A stretch of DNA of 64,000 nt from Thalassospira profundimaris WP0211 (GCF_000300275.1 NZ_AMRN01000004.1:248001-312000), one strand, 5' to 3'; positions 8,134 to 17,442 are shown, counted from the stretch's first letter. Numbers and translations: made by a program. The notes: generated from the letters alone by a model not told the origin.

Positions 8134-10044
8134 TCAAAAGGCAAAGGATACGCGTGCCTTTGCCTCCCAGATATCAAGCCCGTTCTGCCCGATACTGAGA
8201 TACCCGGCCCCGACGTCAAAGGCGATCCGGTCCTCATAGAAAAACCGCATCCCGCCGCGGATGGTGCCGGTCAAAGGCGATGTATCTTCAAGTCGCAGAT
8301 CACCCGACAGGATCTTGCCGTCATTGGGACGATCGAGTGCGATATGCAGCCCAAGCTCGCCATAGGGCATTCCCAAAAGGTCATCGCCAAGATCGACATA
8401 CCGGCTGGCCTCGCCCGATATTTCCGCAGAACCATAGCCAAAATGATCCGAGCCGATATTGACTGTCACCGGCGTGGTGTTGATCGTACCGCTCAGATCA
8501 TAGTCCTCGACAAAGGTTTCGGCATAGGAAAGGCCAAAGCGCGGGCGCAAGATCCATTCTTCATAGCGATACTGCCCGTTGATCGCGGCCGCAGCGGAAA
8601 GTTGATGGGAAAAGTAATTCCCTTCGAGCACGACAACCTCAAGATCGTTTTGCAACAACATATAGCCAAGCGATCCCTGCACCGCCCATTGTGGCGACAG
8701 CCGATGGGCAAAATACGGCCCGACCGAAAAGCCATAGGCCGCAGTTTCCAGCCCACCGTCATATCCATCAGACCCGCTGGTTTCAAATGATGCGGAAATA
8801 CCGGCAACCGTATCCTCGGCAATTTCGCGATCAACCCCGAACAGGAACGAACCGCTGTAACCTTCGGTATCAAGATTATGGCGACGATCCTGGGCATAAA
8901 ATCCGCGCGTTTCCGACCAGAAGTTCCACAACGGTTCCCGAATGAAATCGCGCCCCGGCGTCAATGGCACGTCCGACTGTTCAAGCAAGGATGCCACCGT
9001 GATCCCCTCATACCCACCCTGACGGACCAAGGTGCAGGGCGCGGTAAAAATCGCCCCGCTTTCATCGAGATAAAGATACCCATTCCCTTCAAGGATCGCA
9101 CAGGTACTGTCCGCAAGATATGCGTCAGGGCGCTTTGAAAGCTGCGCATTGGCAACTGTTTCGGGCACGTTTGGCGATGGCGGGGTGATGGCTGGAACCT
9201 CTGGCGTAATCGGTTCCGGGGGCAGCACCCCGATGGGTGGTTTTGTGCCGATGGGAAGTTCCGGGGTAATCCCGGTTGGCGGCAAGGTGCCGATGGGGGG
9301 CGTGACACCAATCGGCAGTTCCGGTGTAATCGGTTCCGGGGGCAACACACCGATGGGCGGTTTTGTGTCGATGGGAAGTTCCGGGGTGATCCCGGTTGGC
9401 GGCAGGGTGCCGATGGGCGGCGTTACACCAATCGGGAGTTCCGGCGTAATCAGATCGGGTGGCAAAATGCCGATGGGCGGTTTGACGGCAATCGGGACCT
9501 CGGGCGTGATGCCGGTCGGCGGCAGGATACCGATTGGCGGGATCACGGCGATGGGGATTTCCGGTGTGATCGTTTGGGGCGGCAAAATCCCGATCGGGGG
9601 CTTGATCGCCACGGGCGGATCAACAACCGTCGGCACCTCGGGTGTCAGAAAATCAGGAAACAACCGTCCGATGGGCGGCAGGTTCACCCCGCCTTTCTGG
9701 TTCTGGCTATCAAGCAGACAGCCCCCACCGCTATTGTCATAAAGATGGTGCGTGCCGCCATTGCCGGTCGACACAACATCCGACAATGTGAGATGCAAAC
9801 CGCGCCGCGCCTGATTCCAGCTATCCTTGGTTGCCCCTTGTGCATCAAGGCGAAACGCCCCGGAACTGGTGCCTGACAGCCACACTGAATTGGAATTATC
9901 GGCTGTTTTCCCCACAAAAATCAGCCCACCACCTGCGGCACAATTGGCAGCCCGCGCCTCCGACAGCGACGCCGTTGCAAATAACGCCCCAACACCCGCA
10001 ATCGCCCAATGACCAGCAAACTGGCCAACAACTGACCGTCCCAT
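8134..10044 (-). CDS. Autotransporter with Pro-rich repeat passenger
   Basis: A 636-residue exported protein. Residues 1-32 form a signal peptide ending SEARA. A small Gly-rich N-terminal segment is followed at about 124-300 by eight units of some 20 residues of the type PPIGxLPPxxITPEzPIxxx. The last 260 residues alternate polar and aromatic positions and end in the aromatic ARVSFAF, as in an autotransporter beta barrel that inserts in the outer membrane. I chose the ATG at 10044, which has GGGGGG about 8 bases upstream; an earlier in-frame start at 10086 would spoil the signal peptide. The repeats probably form a stiff polyproline-like stalk. Function otherwise unknown. Confidence 0.8.
   Translation of the reverse strand: MGRSVVGQFAGHWAIAGVGALFATASLSEARAANCAAGGGLIFVGKTADNSNSVWLSGTSSGAFRLDAQGATKDSWNQARRGLHLTLSDVVSTGNGGTHHLYDNSGGGCLLDSQNQKGGVNLPPIGRLFPDFLTPEVPTVVDPPVAIKPPIGILPPQTITPEIPIAVIPPIGILPPTGITPEVPIAVKPPIGILPPDLITPELPIGVTPPIGTLPPTGITPELPIDTKPPIGVLPPEPITPELPIGVTPPIGTLPPTGITPELPIGTKPPIGVLPPEPITPEVPAITPPSPNVPETVANAQLSKRPDAYLADSTCAILEGNGYLYLDESGAIFTAPCTLVRQGGYEGITVASLLEQSDVPLTPGRDFIREPLWNFWSETRGFYAQDRRHNLDTEGYSGSFLFGVDREIAEDTVAGISASFETSGSDGYDGGLETAAYGFSVGPYFAHRLSPQWAVQGSLGYMLLQNDLEVVVLEGNYFSHQLSAAAAINGQYRYEEWILRPRFGLSYAETFVEDYDLSGTINTTPVTVNIGSDHFGYGSAEISGEASRYVDLGDDLLGMPYGELGLHIALDRPNDGKILSGDLRLEDTSPLTGTIRGGMRFFYEDRIAFDVGAGYLSIGQNGLDIWEAKARVSFAF
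9170..9660 (-). repeat. Eight tandem 60-bp coding repeats in the autotransporter gene
   Basis: Direct tandem repeats with a 60-bp period and no spacers, coding for PPIG...ITPE units. Neighbouring copies differ at a few bases, and alternate copies are most alike (GVT and TKP types alternate near the C-terminal end), which suggests duplication of a two-unit block. Confidence 0.9.
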
Positions 10045-10165
10045 ATCAGCCCCCCCATAATGGTATCCAAGTTGCACGCGCAGCACCTGTCGGTTTGATC
10101 CGACTATTTCCCCACAGCATTTATGCTGTTCAAAGCGGTCCCAAAGCTGTGTTTGTATCCACCGG

Positions 10166-10999
10166 TTATTTCGGAAACAGGAATGTCAAAATCAGTCGCG
10201 CGCCCCACCCATCGGGCCCCGCATCCGGACTATCGACCCAATAACGTACACCCGCCCCGACACTGATTTTCTGATCGCCGATGCTGGTCAGCTTGGAAAC
10301 GATACCATTGACCGGCACCGACCATTGTTCGGCCGTCCAGTTATAGGTGCTTTCGGTATTCAGCGCGAAAGTCCAGGCATTCGGCGTGGTGTAATTGATA
10401 AAGGGCTGGAAAAAACTGGCGTTGGTCGCCGAGGCAGCAGACCCTTCGTCCGCGCCCCAGATATGATTGGTCAACATGCCATAGGTCCATGGGCCATCGG
10501 CGAACAAACCGACAGCCGTTGGCCCGGCACCCCATTGATCAACGCCAAGACTGCTTTCACTGGCAGTTGGCAGTAACAATGCCGGACCAACACCCCAGAT
10601 CAGGCCACTTTCGGTAGGCTCAACCGGCGAAAAGAAGAAGCTTTGAACCGTATCGCCAATGCCGGTATCGGTGCCACTATTGCCGTTGATATCGTTCTGA
10701 TGCACCAACGGCAGAATGGTGCGCGAAATCAGGTTCCAGTCATCATTCAGGCGCATCGGCATGACCGGCTGCACATTGATCAGGTATTTTTCCCCGTCTG
10801 CCGATCCATACCCGCTGTCATAATTGCCCTGGAACGGGACGCTGATCAGATTGGCCACCGGATTGGCAAGTTGTTTTGCAAGATCGGAATTGTCACTTTG
10901 TGCAACCGCCGGGAGCTGAATCAACAAGATGGCACCCCAGAACGTACTGGCAAAGACCCGCTGGCGGACGCAAAATTTTAGAAATCTTACGAAAAGCAT
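10166..10999 (-). CDS. Exported outer-membrane beta-barrel-like protein (transporter-like, unnamed)
   Basis: A 277-residue protein with an N-terminal signal (hydrophobic stretch ending PAVAQS). The body is rich in Gly, Asn, Trp and Tyr with alternating polarity (for example VGPALLLPT, TYGMLTNHIWG, ISVGAGVRYWV) and ends in Phe-Pro-Lys, which suggests a beta barrel of the phenol-degradation/transporter-like outer-membrane families. I chose the ATG at 10999 because of the AAAGGA seven bases upstream. It lies downstream of the sulfatase and FGE-like genes on the same strand and could admit the sulfate ester or release the product; that is inference. Confidence 0.65.
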   Translation of the reverse strand: MLFVRFLKFCVRQRVFASTFWGAILLIQLPAVAQSDNSDLAKQLANPVANLISVPFQGNYDSGYGSADGEKYLINVQPVMPMRLNDDWNLISRTILPLVHQNDINGNSGTDTGIGDTVQSFFFSPVEPTESGLIWGVGPALLLPTASESSLGVDQWGAGPTAVGLFADGPWTYGMLTNHIWGADEGSAASATNASFFQPFINYTTPNAWTFALNTESTYNWTAEQWSVPVNGIVSKLTSIGDQKISVGAGVRYWVDSPDAGPDGWGARLILTFLFPK

Positions 11000-11105
11000 G
11001 GTCTGTTCCTTTCTCAGTTGATGGGGCGCATGTCGCGGCGACAACCGATGCACAGATCAAACAGCATGTCCTGACAGCCAATCCGCCGTCAGGCGAAAGG
11101 GAGGA

Positions 11106-12120
11106 TCATTGGATATCCCTGACGATGCGAAATCCGATATGGTTGGAACCGATATGCCCCTCGGCCGGTTGTCGGGCCGCCGGACGATACCGCAGGCAGA
11201 AATTTGGCGCGCACAACCATGAACCACCCTTAACAACGGTCATCGGGCCGGTTGCACTGCTGGCAAAACGTACGGCAAGTTTCATCGGCGGGCCACTTGG
11301 GTCCGTCTGGGCACTGGCGGGATGGCCCGGCACCCACCAGTCGTTGACATGTTCCCAGACATTTCCGGCCATGTCGTAAAGACCATACCCATTTGCCGTA
11401 AATTGCCCAACGGGTGCAGTTCCGTGATAACCGTCATCGGCCAGGTCGTCCGTCGGGAACTGGCCTTGCCAACTATTGGCTTTCCAGCCCTGGGCGGGGT
11501 CATATGTGTCGCCCCAGACATAGGCCTTGCGCGACAGACCGCCACGCGCGGCGAATTCCCATTCGGCCTCGGTCGCAAGCCTGCCACCGGCCCATTTGGC
11601 ATAGGCACGCGCGCGCATCTTCGATGGACACCTGTGTTACCGGATGATCATCCAGGCCATCGATGTTGCTTTCGGGTCCGGTTGGATGTTGCCAGTTTGC
11701 CCCGGCGATATACCGCCACCAGTTTCCGATATCCCCCATATCCACAGCACCTGCGGGTTGGGCAAAAACCATCGATCCGGGTTGAAGCAGTTCTTCGGGC
11801 ACACCGGGATAGTCCGCCGGATCAAGCGGCTTTTCCACGGACGTCACATATCCGGTTTCCTCAACAAATTCGCGAAACTGCGCATTGGTGATTTCGGTTC
11901 GGCTGATCGCAAAGGGCGAAACCGTCACCTGATGGATTTCGGTTTCTTCCCGATAAATGCGGTCTTCCCCCATCAGGAAGGTTCCACCCGACAGTTCGAC
12001 AAACTCAGGCAGGTTCGCAGCACTGGCGGCGGGTGCTGCAAAAAGGCCTGCAACCGCCAAAGACAGGATCGGGAGATTGCCCGGACAAATATATCTCCCA
12101 AAGACCGTCAGTCCCGTCAT
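11106..12120 (-). pseudogene. Formylglycine-generating-enzyme-like (SUMF1) protein, frameshifted
   Basis: Read as two frames. The 5' part starts at 12120 with a signal-like stretch (MTGLTVFGRY...APAASA) and FVELSGGTFLMGED, the SUMF1/FGE-fold opening; it ends in HPVTQVSIEDARA. The 3' part resumes in another frame with YAKWAGGRLATEAEWEFAARGG and ends with GGSWLCAPNFCLRYR, which keeps the Cys-x4-Cys catalytic pair of true FGEs. The 1015-base span has one base too many. The break falls in a GCGCGCGC run near 11609-11618, and the family consensus suggests four extra bases there. The ATG at 12120 starts one base after the sulfatase stop. It would activate the sulfatase by converting its active-site Cys to formylglycine. 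Real mutation, recoding and read error cannot be told apart here. Confidence 0.75.
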
Positions 12121-12121
12121 C

Positions 12122-13709
12122 CTATTGGCGTCCCTTGGCAAGGAAATCCTGCACCATGTTCGACATGTCAAACGATGCCCCGCCCTGCACAGGCGGATAT
12201 TCGCCAAGCGTTTGAAGATGCTGGGTCATCAGCACACTGACAGGCTGCATCAACCATGAAACCTTCTGGGCAAGGTGGCCATAGGAATCGATGCTGCTAT
12301 AACTTTCGAACGGATCCATCCGCAGATTGAAGATCATCGGGAAGTTCCGCGGCGTCATGTTGTCGTAGTAATCTTCCTTGAGCGCGAAGTGCAGTTTCCA
12401 GGGTCCGACGCGCACAGCCGTCAGCTGGCTTTCGAAATAATAGAAGATGTGATCGCGTGCCGACTGGTCGGTTTCGCCCTGCCAGTAAGGCAGGTTGTTC
12501 ACCCCATCGATATACTGGTTTTTTTTCTTCCATCACGCGTTCGGCAGGATCATCAATCCCGGCAGCAACGGCAAGGGATGTGAACATGTCCTGATGGCCC
12601 TGAATGCCGTTCAGGGTTTTGGCTTCGGGCAGATGTCCCGGCCAGCGGATCATGGACGGCACCCGCACGCCACCTTCATAGGTGGTCATCTTCTCGCCGC
12701 GGAACGGGGTCGTCGCACCATGCGGCCAGGATGCATGCTCAGGCCCATTATCGGTCGAATACCAGACGATGGTGTTTTCCGCCAAACCCTGCGCATCAAG
12801 CCAGTCAAGCACACCGCCGATATCGTGGTCATGCTGCAACATGCCGCTGCCGTGATAATCGGCCTCGGATGTATATTCCTCGGCGGCGTAACGCCACTGG
12901 TCATTCAGGCGGGTGTAAAGGTGCATGCGGCTGGTATTAAGCCAGACAAAGAACGGCTCATTGGCGTCCTTGGCAGCCGTCATGAAATTGATCGCGGCCG
13001 GGATAATTTCCGCCCCGTCAAAATCCTTCATCCGTTCCTGGGTGAGCGGACCGGTATCCTGAATGATCTGTTTGCCAACCCGGCCAAAGCGCGGATCCAC
13101 CGTACCGTTGTCTTCTTCGGTGGCAAAGCTGTGCAACACCCCGCGGGTACCAAAGCGGGCGTCATATTCCTCAAGCGATCCGGCAAACTGTTCGGCAAAA
13201 CGCTGATAATCGCGCTGCTCGGCTTCTTCCTGCGTGTTGAGGTGATAAAGATTGCCAAAGAACTCGTCAAAGCCATGGACCGTTGGCAAATGTTCGTTGC
13301 GGTCGCCCAGATGGTTTTTGCCAAACTGCCCGGTGCGATAGCCCTCTTCTTTCAGAAGCTCCGCCAGTGTTGGGCTTTCCTTTTGCAGGCCAAGGACCGC
13401 GCCTGGCTGGCCGACCGTCGTCATGCCCGACCGGATCGGATATTGCCCGGTGATAAAGGCTGCACGCCCGGCCGTGCAGCTCGGTTGTGCATAGTGGTCG
13501 GTAAACCGAATGCCTTCATTGGCGATCCGGTCAATATTGGGGGTCGTGTACCCCATGGTGCCAAGCCCATAGGAAGACAGGTTCTGCCAGCCGATGTCAT
13601 CGCCCCAGATCACAAGGATATTGGGCCTTTCCGCGTCCTGCGCAGATGCTGGAGACCAGATGAAATTCAGGGAAATCGCCGCCACCGCCGCAACCAGAAA
13701 CGTCTTCAT
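12122..13709 (-). pseudogene. Arylsulfatase, frameshifted in an A8 run
   Basis: Sulfatase-family hydrolase of sulfate esters. Exported: signal peptide residues 1-23 ending ASA. Metal ligands Asp37 and Asp38 in [15 protein letters not shown], and the modification motif is C78-T-A-G-R within [13 protein letters not shown], a CxAxR variant of CxPxR that needs formylglycine formation. [14 protein letters not shown] supplies further metal ligands. The frame changes near 12520-12528 at eight consecutive A (coding strand): upstream reads ERVMEEK, downstream [16 protein letters not shown] in frame +1, continuing normally to the stop at 12122. The 1588-base span has one base too many; removing one A restores a full-length enzyme of about 528 residues. 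Confidence 0.8.
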
Positions 13710-13827
13710 TATCTGCTCCTATCCTTCGCGCTTTCACAAGCAATGTCGGCAAGAGAATTTCCGGGGATCCAATCAGGTCACGTCGCCGAAACCCGGGTTG
13801 CGCTTAAACCTGTAAGGCTTGCTTTGA

Positions 13828-13842
13828 GGTACTGATAGTACC
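13828..13842. promoter_or_regulatory. Operator-like palindrome upstream of the sulfatase, same core as the emrA/tetR sites
   Basis: GGTACTGATAGTACC is a perfect inverted repeat with arms GGTACT and AGTACC. The same arms occur twice, with 4-base instead of 3-base spacers, between emrA-like and tetR-like genes. It lies about 119-133 bases upstream of the sulfatase start, so the TetR regulator may also act here. Confidence 0.45.
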
Positions 13843-13908
13843 CCATAAAAACTTTGGGTTGAATAACTTGTTTGTGAAATGGGACACACATGCGCATCGC
13901 CATAAGGA

Positions 13909-13987
13909 ACCGGCCCCTGCATAGGGGCCGGTAAGGTCGCACGCAAGCATATGCTTGCCGGGGTCGGGGGGAACTGTGTGCGACCTT
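13909..13987. repeat. Block of nested perfect inverted repeats between emrB-like and sulfatase genes
   Basis: First hairpin: arm ACCGGCCCC (13909-13932, 6-base loop). Directly after it, AAGGTCGCAC (13933-13942) pairs with its complement at 13978-13987, enclosing the 16-base palindrome GCAAGCATATGCTTGC (13943-13958). No T tract follows on the minus strand, so this is not a canonical terminator. The rest of the gap 13710-14022 holds the operator-like palindrome and no gene. Confidence 0.6.
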
Positions 13988-14022
13988 GTTCTTGTGTCCT
14001 TGGCGCGCCTGTTCAATAGCGT

Positions 14023-15606
14023 TTAATGCGCGGCATCCACGCCTGGCTCAGCCCGCGGCGGCTTGGCAAGTGGCAGTAAAAGGAAGGCAATCAGGAAGGC
14101 CGCCGCCATCGCCAGATAGACATCGTTGAACGATATGATTGAGGCTTCACGGTTGACGATATTGACGATGAATTTCATTGCTGCGGCATGCGGATCGGCA
14201 AGGCCCATCTCGCCAAACCGGGCGGTAAGTGTGGCAAGATAATCCTTGAACGCCGTACTGGCCGGGTTGATATGATCTGACAGGATCGAAAAATGATAAT
14301 CGATCCGCTTATCAAGCAGCGTATTGATCGCCGCCATGCCAATCGCCCCGCCAAGGTTCCGCATTAGATTATAAAGCCCGCTGGCATTTTTGATCTTTTC
14401 GGGTGGCAAGGTGCCCAGCGCCAGATTGGTCACCGGCAACATGCAAAACATTAGTGCTGCACCACGCACGACCTGCGGCCAGATCAGCTCGTTAAACGAA
14501 ACTTCGCTGGTGTTAAAACCATGCATGGCAAGACCAGTGGCAAACAACGCAAGCCCGATGCCCAGTACCACGCGCGGTGGATATTTCGCCGTCATCTTCC
14601 CGGCAATCGGTGCGGACAGGAACTGGGTAATGCCGGTGACGGCCATAACAATCCCGATTTCAAGACTGTCATAGCCCCGAACGCGTCCCAGCATCAGCGG
14701 CATCAGATAAACACTGCCATAAAGCCCGACGCCCAGCGTAAAGCTGAACACGCAGCCCATGGTGAAATTGCGATCAGCAAAGGATTTCAGATCCACAATC
14801 GGCTTGTCATAGGTAAACATCCGCCAGAAGAAATAGATCCCGGCAAGGGCGCATGTGATGGTGCCATAAATGATCGCGGTTTCGTCAAACCAGTCATCCT
14901 TGGGCCCTTCATCAAGGACATATTCAAGACTGCCCAAAAACACCGCCATCGACAAAAGACCGCGCAGATCAAATCCCTTAAGCAGGCCGATATCACCGCG
15001 ATCCACGCGCAGTGTCATGGCAACAACGGCGGCAATCATCAGTCCGGGAATAACGTTGATCAAAAACAGCCAGTGCCAGGACAGCGACTGGGTCAAAAAC
15101 CCGCCAAGGGTCGGGCCGATGGTTGGTGCCATGGTCGCAATCAACCCGGTCATCACCGAGGCGGCATTGCGTTTGTCAGGCGGGAAAATGATGTAGGTCG
15201 TGGCAAACACGGTCGGGATCATCGCCCCGCCCAAAAAGCCCTGCATGGCGCGAAACCAGATCATGCTTTCAATCGACCAGGCAAAGGCGGACGCCACCGA
15301 CATCACGGTAAAGCCAATTGCAGAAATCACGAACAGCCAGCGCGTTGACATCAGGCGCGACAGGAACCCCGACAGCGGGATCATTACCACTTCGGCAATC
15401 AGATAACTGGTCTGAACCCAGCCGATCTCATCGGGGCTTGCCGATAATCCCGCCTGAATGTTTTCAAGCGAACTGGCGACAATCTGAATATCAAGGATCG
15501 CCAGAAACATGCCGACAACCATCGCCACCCAGCCAACAAACTGGGCGGTTTCCATCGGACGTGTTTCAGATTGGGTCGGTGATGCCGGGTTGGCGGTTGC
15601 CATCAA
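14023..15606 (-). CDS. DHA2 family MFS efflux pump, EmrB-like
   Basis: A 527-residue major facilitator with 14 predicted membrane segments, the EmrB/QacA topology. MFS motif A-like and motif C-like stretches are visible (GFLSRLMSTRW, GPTLGGFLTQ). Loop ESMIWFRAMQGFLGGAMIPTVFATTYIIFPP is typical of EmrB. It starts within the last codons of the emrA-like gene (4-base overlap), so the two form an operon. With a TolC-type channel the pair would expel hydrophobic toxic compounds by proton antiport. Confidence 0.92.
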   Translation of the reverse strand: MMATANPASPTQSETRPMETAQFVGWVAMVVGMFLAILDIQIVASSLENIQAGLSASPDEIGWVQTSYLIAEVVMIPLSGFLSRLMSTRWLFVISAIGFTVMSVASAFAWSIESMIWFRAMQGFLGGAMIPTVFATTYIIFPPDKRNAASVMTGLIATMAPTIGPTLGGFLTQSLSWHWLFLINVIPGLMIAAVVAMTLRVDRGDIGLLKGFDLRGLLSMAVFLGSLEYVLDEGPKDDWFDETAIIYGTITCALAGIYFFWRMFTYDKPIVDLKSFADRNFTMGCVFSFTLGVGLYGSVYLMPLMLGRVRGYDSLEIGIVMAVTGITQFLSAPIAGKMTAKYPPRVVLGIGLALFATGLAMHGFNTSEVSFNELIWPQVVRGAALMFCMLPVTNLALGTLPPEKIKNASGLYNLMRNLGGAIGMAAINTLLDKRIDYHFSILSDHINPASTAFKDYLATLTARFGEMGLADPHAAAMKFIVNIVNREASIISFNDVYLAMAAAFLIAFLLLPLAKPPRAEPGVDAAH

Positions 15607-16706
15607 TTAAGCTCCGAAAGTTCCGCCGTCGGGACGATCCCTTGCGCAAGACCAACACCGGCGGTTTCTTCCTCGCCATTGGCATTGCGGGTATCCACAT
15701 TGACCACCACCGACAGGCCCGGTCGCAATGCCTTGGTCCATTTGCTGTCATCAAGTTCAATCCGAACCGGGACACGCTGGGTGATTTTGGTGAAGTTCCC
15801 GGTGGCATTTTCCGGTGGCAACAGGCTGAACTGCGCGCCCGTTGCCGGGGCAAAACTTGCGATATGACCGATGATCTCGGCATCGGGGAAGGCATCGACC
15901 TCAACCGCGACCTTCTGGCCCGGTGCCATGTGGCTGATCTGGGTTTCCTTGAAATTGGCAACGATATAGGTGCCCGGCAGCGGCACCAGCACCAGAAGCT
16001 GCTCGCCCGGCTGGACCAAGGCACCGGTCTGGACCGAACGGTTGCCGACAACACCATCAAACGGCGCGTAAATGCGGGTGTCATCAAGCGCCTGCTGTGC
16101 CAGATCGCGTGCCGCTTCGGCCTGCCTTACAGCACGCTCGGCCTCGATTTTCTGGGCCTGCAACACCCCAAGGCGGCCTTTCTCAACCGCCAAAGTGGCG
16201 TTGGCCGCGGCCACCTGTGCCTGTGCGCTCTCGCGATCTGCCTTGGCATAATCAAATCTCTGACGGCTGGCCGCACCCTTTTTGACCAGATCGTCATAAC
16301 GATTGAAGTCATCGCTGGTGCGTTCCAGTTCGACGCGCGCAATATCGACATTGGCAGCCGCCTGTTGGATCGCGGCATCCTGAAGCGCGATTTGTTCTTC
16401 CATGGTGCGAACTGCAGACCGGCGCGCCTCAAGGGCGGCATTGGCCTCAGCCAATTCAAGGCGGAAATCCGCATCCTTGATGGTCAAAAGCAAATCACCC
16501 TTGCGCACCGGCTGGTTTTCCGCCACCCGCAAATCCCCGACATAGCCTGATACCTTGGGCGATACGGCGACCTCATCGGCCTGCAGATAGGCGTTATCGG
16601 TACTTTCATGGTACTGACCTTCGGTCATCCAGTAGTACCCGTAATATCCACCGCCACCGATAATCGCCGCTGCGATCAGGGGCAGGATGATCTTCTTCAC
16701 ACTCAT
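15603..16706 (-). CDS. HlyD/EmrA family membrane-fusion protein
   Basis: A 367-residue periplasmic adaptor: one N-terminal membrane anchor (KKIILPLIAAAIIGGGGYYGYYW), a lipoyl-like half (YHESTDNAYLQADEVAVSPKVSGYV), a long coiled-coil hairpin (about residues 80-200, rich in Ala/Glu/Gln/Arg) and the second lipoyl and barrel domains (APFDGVVGNRSVQTGALVQPG). I chose the ATG at 16706 with AAGGAAAA upstream. An earlier in-frame start at 16742 would overlap the operator. First gene of the efflux operon, divergent from the tetR-like gene. Confidence 0.92.
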   Translation of the reverse strand: MSVKKIILPLIAAAIIGGGGYYGYYWMTEGQYHESTDNAYLQADEVAVSPKVSGYVGDLRVAENQPVRKGDLLLTIKDADFRLELAEANAALEARRSAVRTMEEQIALQDAAIQQAAANVDIARVELERTSDDFNRYDDLVKKGAASRQRFDYAKADRESAQAQVAAANATLAVEKGRLGVLQAQKIEAERAVRQAEAARDLAQQALDDTRIYAPFDGVVGNRSVQTGALVQPGEQLLVLVPLPGTYIVANFKETQISHMAPGQKVAVEVDAFPDAEIIGHIASFAPATGAQFSLLPPENATGNFTKITQRVPVRIELDDSKWTKALRPGLSVVVNVDTRNANGEEETAGVGLAQGIVPTAELSELN

Positions 16707-16724
16707 TGCCTGATTTTTCCTTTT

Positions 16725-16740
16725 GGTATTGATCAGTACC
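16725..16740. promoter_or_regulatory. TetR-type operator 1
   Basis: GGTATTGATCAGTACC: inverted repeat of GGTAYT and AGTACC with a 4-base spacer, in the divergent emrA/tetR promoter region. Confidence 0.65.
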
Positions 16741-16754
16741 ATTTACGAACTTAT

Positions 16755-16770
16755 GGTACTAACCAGTACC
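16755..16770. promoter_or_regulatory. TetR-type operator 2
   Basis: GGTACTAACCAGTACC, same arms as operator 1 and 30 bases away centre to centre (about three helical turns), which would let two dimers bind the same face. Confidence 0.7.
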
Positions 16771-16800
16771 AAACGTCAAGTCCGGAATCGGAAAACCCCT

Positions 16801-17442
16801 GTGGCAGACAGTAAAAAGATTGATCCCAGAACCCTGAAACGTCGCGAAGCCATGATCGAAGCGGCGCGCGAATTGTTTTGCGAACATGGGCTTGCGGGCA
16901 CGACACTGGAAATGATCACGGCCGAGGCCGGCGGATCGCGCCGCACGATTTACGAGCTGTTTGGCAACAAGGACGGGGTGTTTGAAGCGGTCATCCGCGA
17001 TTGCACGGGCCGAGTCACATCCATGCTGGCCGATCTCGATCTGGCGCAAAAGCCGTTGCGCGATGCCCTGATCGAGTTTGGTGAAACCCTGATGACGATG
17101 CTGACGACGTCTGAAACCATTCGCTATTTGCGTCTGTATCTTTCGGAAGTGCCGCGTTTTCCGCATCTGGGGAAAGTCTTTTATGAAAGCGGCCTGATGA
17201 CCGGGCGGCGGATCATTACCGATTATTTCGAACACCAGATGGCGTTGGGCAATTTCCCCAAGGGCAATGCCGCCCAGGCAGCGGTATTTTTCACAAGCCT
17301 ACTTAAGGCCGATTACGATTTTCGTCAGATGACCTATGTTGGCTGGGAACCGCAGGCCAGTGACCTGCATGAACATGTTATTGCGGCTGTCGACATGTTT
17401 TTACGGGGTTACGGGTTTGATCCCGCAAAGATGACGTCCTGA
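16801..17442 (+). CDS. TetR family transcriptional regulator of the efflux operon
   Basis: A 213-residue repressor. The N-terminal helix-turn-helix is clear (TLEMITAEAGGSRRTIYELFG, residues about 35-57), followed by an all-helical ligand domain. The GTG at 16801 (VADSKKIDPRTLKRREAMIEAARELF) is preferred: in-frame starts at 16723 and 16753 would put coding sequence over the two palindromic operators and have no ribosome site. Divergent from emrAB-like genes, so it most likely represses them and itself until a pump substrate binds. Confidence 0.88.
   Translation: MADSKKIDPRTLKRREAMIEAARELFCEHGLAGTTLEMITAEAGGSRRTIYELFGNKDGVFEAVIRDCTGRVTSMLADLDLAQKPLRDALIEFGETLMTMLTTSETIRYLRLYLSEVPRFPHLGKVFYESGLMTGRRIITDYFEHQMALGNFPKGNAAQAAVFFTSLLKADYDFRQMTYVGWEPQASDLHEHVIAAVDMFLRGYGFDPAKMTS

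Noticed and set aside
9149..9742. Gly-rich repeat frame on the plus strand, and the idea of a CRISPR array from the 60-bp period
   Set aside because: The repeats are contiguous, without spacers, and code for the Pro-rich passenger on the minus strand.
12495..13835. 446-codon open frame on the plus strand
   Set aside because: Antisense to the arylsulfatase; no motif or ribosome site; product of codon bias.
13804..14016. 70-codon frame on the minus strand
   Set aside because: Runs through the palindrome block; no family and no ribosome site.
14521..15348. 275-codon open frame on the plus strand
   Set aside because: Antisense to the emrB-like gene.
16723..16800. Earlier TTG/ATG starts of the tetR-like gene
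   Set aside because: They would translate the two operators and lack a Shine-Dalgarno sequence; GTG at 16801 fits.
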